Shown here piece by piece: positions 1 through 7,362 of a stretch of 64,000 nt of DNA. The position numbers and the translations under genes were made by a program. Source of the stretch: Flavobacteriales bacterium UBA5040 (GTDB taxonomy: Bacteria > Bacteroidota > Bacteroidia > Flavobacteriales > Weeksellaceae). The notes beneath the pieces are model-generated. The model was given only the letters and a program-made list of their open reading frames with translations, was not told the origin of the DNA and did no database searches. The stretch is taken from positions 186,001 to 250,000 of the forward strand of contig DIBY01000018.1 of the NCBI GenBank assembly GCA_002415135.1, read 5' to 3'. Position 1 is the stretch's first letter. Each line of letters starts with the position of its first letter.

Positions 1-1
1 C

Positions 2-646
2 GACTTCGCTTTAACAGAAAAATATTTAGGAATTACGACGGTCTGCTTAACCAACGTTAAAAAAGAAGGCAAAAAACTTTTCTATGAAAAAGATGGAAAA
101 CTGGTTCCAATTCATCGAATTTATAACCGGGTTATTTTTGATGAACTCGACCATATTCCAGATCTAAAAACAGAATTTGATTTCCGTGAAGAAGTGGACG
201 TAACTTGGGTCACTCATCCGAATTGGTTCTTCAAAGTTTCAAAATATATTCTACCAAAATTAGAACATCAATATGTTCCAAAAAGCTATTTCCTGTCAGA
301 ATTTCCAGCTTCCGAAAAATTGGAGCATTTTGTATTGAAACCTTTATTTTCTTTTGCTGGTAGTGGCGTTAATCTCGATCCTACTCAAGCCGATGTTGAT
401 GCTATTTCAGATAAAGAAAATTTCATCATGCAGCGAAAAGTTTTCTACGAACCTTTGTTCGAAGATACCAACGGCGAGTTTTCGAAATCAGAGATCCGCA
501 TGCTTTATCTCTGGAAAGAAAATGAGGAGAATCCTTTATTAATGGACAATCTCGCCAGAATGACCAAAGTTGCAATGGCGAATGTAGACTTTAATAAAAA
601 AGATGCGATCTGGATTGGAAGTTCCCTCGCTTTTTTTGAAAAATAG
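2..646 (+). CDS. ATP-grasp-like protein, 5' end missing
   Basis: The frame is open from base 2, so the gene enters from outside the window; the GTG at 194 is internal. About 214 C-terminal residues are visible. The stretch FVLKPLFSFAGSG followed by an acidic, metal-ligand-like FIMQRKVFYEP and a basic SEIRMLYLW segment resembles the C-terminal half of ATP-grasp ligases of the glutathionylspermidine-synthase type. The substrate is unknown. No signal peptide can be judged because the start is absent. It ends in a shared hairpin terminator facing holB. The fold is an inference from motif shape; the product could equally be listed as a conserved hypothetical. Confidence 0.55.
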   Translation, partial: DFALTEKYLGITTVCLTNVKKEGKKLFYEKDGKLVPIHRIYNRVIFDELDHIPDLKTEFDFREEVDVTWVTHPNWFFKVSKYILPKLEHQYVPKSYFLSEFPASEKLEHFVLKPLFSFAGSGVNLDPTQADVDAISDKENFIMQRKVFYEPLFEDTNGEFSKSEIRMLYLWKENEENPLLMDNLARMTKVAMANVDFNKKDAIWIGSSLAFFEK

Positions 647-662
647 AGAGAACTTAAAATTT

Positions 663-692
663 AAAAAATTCACCAATCGGTGAATTTTTTTT
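663..692. terminator. Bidirectional hairpin terminator
   Basis: A perfect 12-bp stem (663-674 with 679-690, loop AATC) has A-runs on the left and T-runs on the right. It sits between the convergent ATP-grasp-like gene and holB and can serve both. Confidence 0.85.
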
Positions 693-1809
693 ATGGCTTC
701 TTATGAATATACCGAGAGAGCTTAATTCCTAAATCAGTCCAGATAATTTTGGTATTTCCGTTTCTTTCGAGATGATAATTGGCAGCTGAAATCTCTTCTA
801 AAATAGCCTCGATATTGGCGCCATGGATAAATTTCGAGAAACTGTCCCATTTGAAACCGCCCGACTCTATTTTCTTATAAACCAAACTTTGATTTCCATA
901 ATTTTGAAGCAACGCCAAACGAAACATTTCTGCACAATAATCTAAAAAATTCATCTGCTTTTCTTTATTCCAAGTAGCAATTCTTCTTCCCCAAAGAACG
1001 ATGTTCTTCAGAAATTCAGGTTTCTTTTTGACCTGAAATGCTTCGCGAACCCACATAATAAACTGTTCTTCAAAATCAGAATCGGTGTTTTCAGATTTAA
1101 TCAGTTTTTGTGCAGCATTCCAGTTTCCCTGTGCTTGAAAAACAATTTCTTTTCTTCTCTCCGCAGAAACCTCATTCTTAGTGAGCAAAAAACTTTCAAT
1201 GTCTTCCTCTTTAATGCTAGGTATTTCAACAATCTGTGTTCTGGAAAGAATCGTCGGAAGCATATAATTGGCGTTAGAAGCGGTAAGAATAATGTACGTA
1301 TTCTTTGGTGGTTCTTCCAGAAATTTCAGAAATTTATTGGCAGCATCTGTATTCATTTTATCAGCTTGCCAAACAATCAAGATTTTGCTGCCACCTTCAT
1401 AACTTTTGAGCGCGAACTTTTTATTGATTTCATCAATTTCTTCAACATAAATGCTGAGTTGTTTATTTTCGGATTCCAAAATTGTACTCCAGTCTTCATT
1501 ATTTGAATAAGGATTAGTCAGAATCATCTCGCGGAAATTCTCAAAAAACTGACCTGTTAAGCCACTTTTATTTGCTTTAAATACGGGAAAACTAAAATGC
1601 AGATCGAGATGATTGAGGCTATCAACTTTGGTGGAAGAATGTTCATTTTCTTTCTTTAAAATTTCTTTCGCAAACGCCAGCGCCAATGCTAATGTTCCGT
1701 AACCGTCTTTTCCTACGAATAACTGTGCATGACTTACGCGATTGTTGCTGATACTATCTTTCAGAAGATTTTTAAGTTCACTATGACCTACAATTTGTTC
1801 CCAATTCAT
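691..1809 (-). CDS. holB: DNA polymerase III delta' subunit
   Basis: This 372-residue protein matches the delta' clamp-loader subunit, part of the complex that loads the sliding clamp during replication. The N-terminus (WEQIVGHSELKNLL, then SHAQLFVGKDGYG) is the usual AAA+ opening. The Walker A loop is degenerate: the GKT lysine is replaced in GKDGYGTLAL, as in delta' proteins that do not bind ATP. The DEAD-like strand reads KILIVWQADKMN, and LPTILSRTQ matches the SRC/sensor-1 region in position although the cysteine is lost. A -7 box at 1814-1821 ends four bases before the ATG, so the mRNA should be nearly leaderless. The gene is monocistronic as far as can be seen. Confidence 0.9.
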   Translation of the reverse strand: MNWEQIVGHSELKNLLKDSISNNRVSHAQLFVGKDGYGTLALALAFAKEILKKENEHSSTKVDSLNHLDLHFSFPVFKANKSGLTGQFFENFREMILTNPYSNNEDWSTILESENKQLSIYVEEIDEINKKFALKSYEGGSKILIVWQADKMNTDAANKFLKFLEEPPKNTYIILTASNANYMLPTILSRTQIVEIPSIKEEDIESFLLTKNEVSAERRKEIVFQAQGNWNAAQKLIKSENTDSDFEEQFIMWVREAFQVKKKPEFLKNIVLWGRRIATWNKEKQMNFLDYCAEMFRLALLQNYGNQSLVYKKIESGGFKWDSFSKFIHGANIEAILEEISAANYHLERNGNTKIIWTDLGIKLSRYIHKKP

Positions 1810-1813
1810 GCTT

Positions 1814-1821
1814 CAAAGATA
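1814..1821 (-). promoter_or_regulatory. -7 box of holB
   Basis: TATCTTTG on the minus strand matches TAnnTTTG exactly. Only four bases separate it from the holB ATG. No clear TTG is seen 19-20 bp upstream. Confidence 0.55.
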
Positions 1822-2058
1822 AATATTTTTGTTGGATGAAGTAAGTGGAAATACTTTTGATTATAACCAAAATTTTATGCAAAAAAAAATCAAAATAAAT
1901 TTTATGATTATTCCTTAAATATTATCCTTTTTTAATGAAAAATAAATTGCTGAAGATTAAACGCTTTCATTGAGCAAAATAGTTGTAGAATGTGATTACA
2001 ACAAATTTTAGAAGAATACGATCATTCCATAAGCTTAACAAACTTTAACCAAACTTAC

Positions 2059-2089
2059 TTTCACAGTTCAGTATTATTTAAGATATTTG
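2059..2089 (+). promoter_or_regulatory. Weak promoter of the OMP-lptC pair
   Basis: TTTC and GATATTTG are separated by 19 bp, one mismatch each from the TTTG/TAnnTTTG consensus. The rest of the 1810-2112 gap shows only AT-rich sequence plus the holB -7 box. Confidence 0.35.
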
Positions 2090-2112
2090 CGCATTATTTT
2101 TAAAAATAGAGA

Positions 2113-3387
2113 ATGAAAAGATTTTTTGTATTGCCATTGATTGCTGCAGGTTATTTATTAAATGCACAAACGATAGGTAATTCTCCATATGCTGCCTTTG
2201 GAATCGGTGATGTAAAGTATGATAATACAACCGATATCAGTGCGATGGGTGGCATTTCTACTGCATATATTTGGGATTTCAACAACAACTTTAATTTCAG
2301 CAACCCCGCAGCCAATAAAAATTTAGAGCTAACTACTTTGAAGATTGAAGGAAGTAATGAGAATAACTTCTTCAAATCTAACAACGATAATATGAGTGTG
2401 ACTAAGCATTCATCGTACTTATCAAATGTTACAATTGCTTTCCCAATTTCCAGTAAAGTGAAATTCGGAATGGGTTACCAACCTTACAGTTCAAAAAAGT
2501 ACACCGTTTTAACCAATGAAGTATTAGGCAGCGGAAATACGCAGGCAAGTCTTTATCGTGGTGAAGGGACGATCAGTACAGTACAAGCGGCTTTGTCTTA
2601 TCAAATTACACCAGAATTTGCTTTAGGTCTTCGATCTAATTTCTTCTTTGGAAATTTATATGATATTAACGAATTGACTTTTTCAAATGCTGAATTGATC
2701 AATGGTTATGAAACCAAGAACAAGGTGAAAACCTTTAATTTCACGTTGGGTACAGCTTATCAGAAAAAACTTCAAAAAGATAGAAAGTTAACGTTAGGAG
2801 CAACGTATACTTTGGGAACTACTGGTCTAATGGAAACAAGTTACATCAACAGTACTTATTATTACACGGACGGAGAAACTAAAAATAATGTGAGTATTAT
2901 TGAAGAAAAATTCAGTGAAGATAAAAACCTTATCCCAATGGAATTCTCTGTCGGAGCCGGTTACGGAAAAGACACCAAGTGGTTTGTGGGAACGCAGCTG
3001 GATTATAAAAAAGGGGAAACAATTCAGTTTTTAGGACAGCCTTTTGTTAATGATAATTCCTATAAAGTTTCTGCCGGAGGTTGGTATTTGCCAAACTACA
3101 ATAACTTTAGAAATTACTTTTCCCGTGTTACTTACCGATACGGAGCGTATTATGAAAAAGGAAATTTAGCTTTTAACGGAACCAATATCAATCAGTTTGC
3201 GGTTACGGGAGGAATGAGTTTTCCTTTCGAGAACAGAAGTGCAAGCAGAATGAGTGGAATCGATTTAGGAATTGAATTAGGAAAAAGAGGAACATTGGAT
3301 AATAATTTGATCCGTCAAAACTTTATCAACGTAAAAATAGGAATTAATTTTGCAGACAAGTGGTTTAATAAACGACTTTATGATTAA
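2113..3387 (+). CDS. Outer-membrane beta-barrel protein (hypothetical)
   Basis: The product has 424 residues, with a signal peptide (about residues 1-18, ending in LNAQ) and then regularly alternating aromatic/polar strands typical of a FadL-like or generic Bacteroidota barrel. The N-terminus (SPYAAFGIGDV, SAMGGISTAY) resembles the inward plug-like start of such proteins, and the last strand ends NVKIGINF. Function is not known. Only 3 bp separate it from lptC, so the two should be co-transcribed. From memory, flavobacteria often carry a barrel gene next to lptC, which would hint at an envelope-assembly role; that is inference. Confidence 0.75.
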   Translation: MKRFFVLPLIAAGYLLNAQTIGNSPYAAFGIGDVKYDNTTDISAMGGISTAYIWDFNNNFNFSNPAANKNLELTTLKIEGSNENNFFKSNNDNMSVTKHSSYLSNVTIAFPISSKVKFGMGYQPYSSKKYTVLTNEVLGSGNTQASLYRGEGTISTVQAALSYQITPEFALGLRSNFFFGNLYDINELTFSNAELINGYETKNKVKTFNFTLGTAYQKKLQKDRKLTLGATYTLGTTGLMETSYINSTYYYTDGETKNNVSIIEEKFSEDKNLIPMEFSVGAGYGKDTKWFVGTQLDYKKGETIQFLGQPFVNDNSYKVSAGGWYLPNYNNFRNYFSRVTYRYGAYYEKGNLAFNGTNINQFAVTGGMSFPFENRSASRMSGIDLGIELGKRGTLDNNLIRQNFINVKIGINFADKWFNKRLYD

Positions 3388-3390
3388 AAA

Positions 3391-3981
3391 ATGAATTTCA
3401 TTAAAGAAATAGTATATAAAAATATAGCCGGCTTTTTTAGTTGTGCTATATTTTTTGCTTTGATATCTTGTGATGAAGATCTCGCGAAAATCAATAAAAA
3501 CAGGAATACTAATTTCCCGTCGCAGATCATTAATAATGCGAATATCATCCAGCGGGATTCTGGAATGGTCAAATTACGAGCGACTGCTCCACTCATTGAG
3601 AAATACGAGTATATTGATTCACCGTATATCGTGGCAAGAAAAGGTATTAATATTCTTTTTTATGATAAGAAGAAACCCAATGAGCCTGGGAAAATCTCTG
3701 CGAAATATGCCAAATTCAACGAAAGAAAGAAATTCTACGAAGCCAAAGGAAATGTAAAAATCATCAGCAACGAAAATCAAATGTTTGCTATGCAATCGGT
3801 TTATTGGGATCAGGTAAAAAAAGTAATTTATACCACTGACACCGTTTACGTAACTGACAAAGATGGTTCTACCCTAGTTGGGGCCAATGGAATGAGAGCA
3901 AAAGATGATTTTTCTGAATATACTTTTTACAATAATTCGGGAGACATCAATGCTCAGAAAATCCCGGAAAAAGACCGATAG
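3391..3981 (+). CDS. lptC: LPS export periplasmic protein LptC
   Basis: The product has 196 residues. A lipoprotein-type signal ends at ALIS-C27, so the Bacteroidota version is probably membrane-anchored by lipid rather than by a helix. The body has the LptC pattern (MVKLRATAPLIEKYE, then AKYAKFNERKKFYEAKGNV and a late DTVYVTDKDG strand), which in the family forms the beta-jellyroll passing LPS from LptB2FG towards LptA. It lies 3 bp after the barrel gene, and its stop is 75 bp before anmK. Confidence 0.85.
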   Translation: MNFIKEIVYKNIAGFFSCAIFFALISCDEDLAKINKNRNTNFPSQIINNANIIQRDSGMVKLRATAPLIEKYEYIDSPYIVARKGINILFYDKKKPNEPGKISAKYAKFNERKKFYEAKGNVKIISNENQMFAMQSVYWDQVKKVIYTTDTVYVTDKDGSTLVGANGMRAKDDFSEYTFYNNSGDINAQKIPEKDR

Positions 3982-4032
3982 TATTCGCTAATCATTTCGG
4001 CTTGCAGTCTCAACTTTTACAGCAAAAATTCT

Positions 4033-4040
4033 TACATTTA
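4033..4040 (+). promoter_or_regulatory. -7-like box of anmK
   Basis: TACATTTA is one base off TAnnTTTG and ends 16 bp before the ATG. No -33 element is visible. Confidence 0.3.
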
Positions 4041-4056
4041 GGAAAACTTTGATTAT

Positions 4057-5106
4057 ATGACTTTTCACGCTTTGGGTTTAATGTCCGGCACCAGTCTCGA
4101 TGGATTGGATATTTGTCATGCTTCTTTTGAAAAAGATGAATTCGGCAAATGGAACTTTCAAATTTTGCACGCCTCCACTTTTTCTTACTCTGAAACTTGG
4201 GAACATCAATTAAGAAATGCGATTCATTTATCCGCCGAAGCAATTTTTGAACTTAATGCTGAATATGGTTTTTATTTAGGTGAAAAAGTTCAGGAATTTA
4301 TTGAAAAATATTCTTTATCAAATATCGATTTTATCTCCTCTCACGGACATACCGTTTTTCATCAGCCCCAGAAAAAATTCACTGTTCAAATTGGAGATGG
4401 TCGCGCAATTAAACTGCTGACAGATATTCCTGTTATTTACGATTTCAGAAGTCAGGATGTTTTAATGGGTGGAAACGGAGCACCGTTAGTTCCGATTGGT
4501 GACGAACTGTTGTTTTCAGAATTTGATGCCTGTTTAAATATCGGTGGATTCTCCAACATTTCATTTAGAGAGAAAGGAAAGAGAATCGCATTTGATATTT
4601 GTCCGGTGAATATCGTTATGAATGATTTTGCTAAACAATTAGGAAAAGAATACGACGAAAATGGTGATCTTGCAAGAAATGGAATAATTAATGATAAGCT
4701 TTTGTCAGCTTTAAATTCAATTGAATATTATCAACAAAATCCACCAAAATCCTTAGGCATGGAATGGGTTTCGAAAAATATTTTGTCAAAATTTAAAAAT
4801 GAAAATCCAGCAATAATATTAGCGACTTTCACTGAACACGCAGCAATTCAAATCGCCAACATTTTTAATCAATATCAAATTAAGAAAGTTCTGTTTACCG
4901 GCGGTGGAACGTATAATTCTTTTTTAGTGGAAAGGATTAAAGCTAAAACCGAAACAGAAATTATTATTCCTGAAAAAGAATTGATTGATTTTAAAGAAGC
5001 GCTGATCTTTGCCTTCATGGGAATTTTAAGAATGACGAATGAAAACAATGTTTTATCATCCGCTACCGGAAGTTCGCGAGATCACTGTTCTGGAATTATA
5101 GTATAA
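4057..5106 (+). CDS. anmK: Anhydro-N-acetylmuramic acid kinase
   Basis: The 349-residue product carries the hallmark GLMSGTSLDGLD at residues 7-18. AnmK phosphorylates and opens 1,6-anhydroMurNAc so that peptidoglycan fragments can be recycled. Also visible are ISSHGHTVFHQP, the sugar-site strand VIYDFRSQDVLMGGNGAPLVPIGD and the late FTGGGTYNSF ATP-binding motif. The usual DTGPGN motif reads DICPVN here (around residue 185), a deviation that seems intact in context rather than a mutation, but it is worth comparing with close relatives. Length is normal for the family. The gene runs into the GNAT-nitrilase gene after 30 bp and could be co-transcribed with it. Confidence 0.92.
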   Translation: MTFHALGLMSGTSLDGLDICHASFEKDEFGKWNFQILHASTFSYSETWEHQLRNAIHLSAEAIFELNAEYGFYLGEKVQEFIEKYSLSNIDFISSHGHTVFHQPQKKFTVQIGDGRAIKLLTDIPVIYDFRSQDVLMGGNGAPLVPIGDELLFSEFDACLNIGGFSNISFREKGKRIAFDICPVNIVMNDFAKQLGKEYDENGDLARNGIINDKLLSALNSIEYYQQNPPKSLGMEWVSKNILSKFKNENPAIILATFTEHAAIQIANIFNQYQIKKVLFTGGGTYNSFLVERIKAKTETEIIIPEKELIDFKEALIFAFMGILRMTNENNVLSSATGSSRDHCSGIIV

Positions 5107-5136
5107 CCAATAAAAAATTAAAAAAAATACAGCTCA

Positions 5137-6660
5137 ATGCAAATAGATATTAGACCTTTAAAAATTGACGATTACGACGAACTCAAAGAGACCATGCAGA
5201 AAGCATATCCTGCAATGTCCGAAAATATTTGGTCAAAAGCGAGCATCAAAAAGCTGGTTAAAATGTTCCCTGACGGACAAATTTGTATTACGGTTGATGG
5301 TAAAATTGCGGCCGTTTGTTTGTCTTTGATTGTTCAATATGAATTATATGGTGACGATCATACCTACAAAGAAATTACAGGAAATTATAGCTTCAATACC
5401 CATTCTGACACGGGAAATGTATTGTACGGAATTGAAGTTTTTGTAGATCCAGAATTTAGAGAACTGCGTTTGGCGAGAAGATTATATGATGCCCGAAAAG
5501 AATTGTGTGAGAATTTAAATTTAAAATCGATCATCGTTGGTGGCCGTATTCCGAATTATCATTTGCACAGTGATGAACTTTCGCCGAGACAATACATTCA
5601 GCAAGTTAGAAAGAAAGAATTGTATGATCCCGTTTTAAGTTTTCAACTGGCTAATAATTTCCTGCCAGTTCGGGTTTTAAAAAATTATTTACCGGAAGAT
5701 CTGCATTCCGCAGAAAATGCTGTTTTATTGCAATGGAATAACATTTATTACAGCAAGAAGCCGAATACCATGCAGGATTCTGTGATTCGTTTGGGATTGG
5801 TACAATGGCAAATGCGTCATTTTAAAGATCTGGAAGCGTTCTACGAACAGGTAGAGTTTTTCGTAAATGTAATGGCAGATTACAAATCAGATTTCATTAT
5901 GTTCCCTGAATTCTTTAATACGCCTCTACTCGCTCCGTTCAATGATCTGAACGAAAGAGACAGTATGTTTAAACTGGCTGAATTCACCGAGGAAATTAAA
6001 AATAAATTGTCTCAGTTAGCAATTGGTTATAACATCAATATCATTGGTGGAAGTATGCCTTTGGTGGAAAATGACGAATTATACAATGTTTCTTATTTAC
6101 TTCACCGTGACGGAAAGATTGATGAACACCGGAAAGTTCACATCACGCCGAATGAAAAGAAATTCTACGGAATGAAAGGTGGAGATCAAATAAAAGTAAT
6201 CGATACCGATTGTGGAAAAGTCGGCTTGGTTATTTGCTATGATGTAGAATTCCCTGAATTACCGCGGATCTTAGCTGATCAAGGAATGAAAATATTATTT
6301 GTTCCTTATTTAACGGATACTCAGAATGCTTATATGCGCGTTCGAAATTGTGCGTCGGCGAGAGCGATTGAAAACGAATGTTATGTTGCGATTGCTGGTT
6401 GCGTCGGGAATTTACCTGGTGTCAATAATATGGATATTCAGTACGGACAAGCTGCGGTTTTCACGCCATCAGATTTTGCCTTTCCATCGAATGCCATTAA
6501 AGGAGAAGCGACACCCAATACAGAAATGACTTTAATTGTGGATGTTGATTTGAATTTATTGAAAGAGCTTCATCATTATGGTGCAGTACGAACGATGAGC
6601 GATCGTCGGAAAGATTTGTACGATACGATTTCTCTTAAGAATGAAACGGATAACGAATAA
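5137..6660 (+). CDS. GNAT acetyltransferase / carbon-nitrogen hydrolase fusion
   Basis: Two domains are joined in 507 residues. Residues 1 to about 205 look like a GNAT N-acetyltransferase (IRPLKIDDYDEL start; acetyl-CoA loop region around GIEVFVDPEFRELRLARRLY). Residues about 215-500 are a nitrilase-superfamily amidohydrolase with the complete triad: Glu258 in FPEFF, Lys333 in HRKVH and Cys367 in VICYD. Proteins with this architecture are known but the substrate is not. A plausible reading is coupled deacylation and acylation of one amide metabolite, which is inference. The product is cytosolic, with no signal peptide. Confidence 0.88.
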   Translation: MQIDIRPLKIDDYDELKETMQKAYPAMSENIWSKASIKKLVKMFPDGQICITVDGKIAAVCLSLIVQYELYGDDHTYKEITGNYSFNTHSDTGNVLYGIEVFVDPEFRELRLARRLYDARKELCENLNLKSIIVGGRIPNYHLHSDELSPRQYIQQVRKKELYDPVLSFQLANNFLPVRVLKNYLPEDLHSAENAVLLQWNNIYYSKKPNTMQDSVIRLGLVQWQMRHFKDLEAFYEQVEFFVNVMADYKSDFIMFPEFFNTPLLAPFNDLNERDSMFKLAEFTEEIKNKLSQLAIGYNINIIGGSMPLVENDELYNVSYLLHRDGKIDEHRKVHITPNEKKFYGMKGGDQIKVIDTDCGKVGLVICYDVEFPELPRILADQGMKILFVPYLTDTQNAYMRVRNCASARAIENECYVAIAGCVGNLPGVNNMDIQYGQAAVFTPSDFAFPSNAIKGEATPNTEMTLIVDVDLNLLKELHHYGAVRTMSDRRKDLYDTISLKNETDNE

Positions 6661-6680
6661 GAAGTAATTTATATTTAAAA

Positions 6681-6712
6681 ATCAAACCCACTGCAATTGC
6701 GGTGGGTTTGAT
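6681..6712 (+). terminator. Hairpin terminator after the GNAT-nitrilase gene
   Basis: The stem ATCAAACCCAC/GTGGGTTTGAT encloses a self-complementary GCAATTGC. The T-tract is weak. The 18-bp core (6688-6705) recurs in reverse complement at 33638-33655. Confidence 0.65.
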
Positions 6713-6753
6713 TTGACTTGCAAGACCACAAGAAACGATTCGATAACGCAGTA

Positions 6754-7160
6754 CTACTTATTCTTTTGATCTGAATCATTGTATTGAATCATTGCTTTGG
6801 CTGCAGATGATTTTGTATTATAAAGGCGTGCTTGTAATCCTTTATTATTTTCCAAAATAATACTATCGCTATTGTAAGATTTTATATGATAAGAATCTGC
6901 ATTAATGTTTATCATATTATTTATAAGGGTCCATTCACCTCTACCGAAAGGTTTTACCGATAATGTATCTTGATAAGTTCCATCTTCAAAAAATTTATAT
7001 CTTGTATTGAAGCCAACTTTTTATAATGCAGATAATCTCCTTCATAAAAAATCCAAATGACACTATCATTTGTTACTATTTTTAAAAACTCATTGCTATT
7101 TCTGGTATTACAAGATGTAAATAAAATCGCAATAAATACAATATATATTCTCATATTCAA
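6754..7160 (-). pseudogene. Lipocalin-like lipoprotein gene with a frameshift
   Basis: The ATG at 7160 opens a lipoprotein signal (VFIAILFTSC) and continues to about residue 49. A run of five A on the coding strand (plus 7018-7022) then shifts the frame. The original frame stops after 68 residues. The other frame continues with convincing coding sequence (KVGFNTRYKFFEDGTYQD, then GRGEWTLINNMININ and DSYHIKSYNSDSIILEN) to a stop at 6754. One extra A restores a protein of about 135 residues with the W-x-L/I-x-I strand pattern of small Bacteroidota lipocalin-like lipoproteins. It may be a real mutation, phase variation or a sequencing error; the sequence alone cannot decide. Confidence 0.65.
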
Positions 7161-7248
7161 GTTGATTACGCGAAACTATTAAGCTTCAATAACTAATCCT
7201 TTTTTAAAAGCAGCTGAGAGTCATTACATTTTTGCTAGAAATTTATTA

Positions 7249-7280
7249 AAATCCCGAAAACAAAAATATTTTCGGGATTT
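7249..7280 (-). terminator. Hairpin terminator after the TonB-dependent receptor
   Basis: A 12-bp perfect stem AAATCCCGAAAA/TTTTCGGGATTT with an 8-base loop, followed on the minus strand by a U-rich stretch. The rest of 7161-7362 shows nothing else. Confidence 0.7.
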
Positions 7281-7362
7281 AGTTTTTCTAATAAAATGAG
7301 ATACAGAAATTAGTAACTCCTTCCAACTTGGCTCTTTTAACTTTTTACTTGGCTCTTAAATT

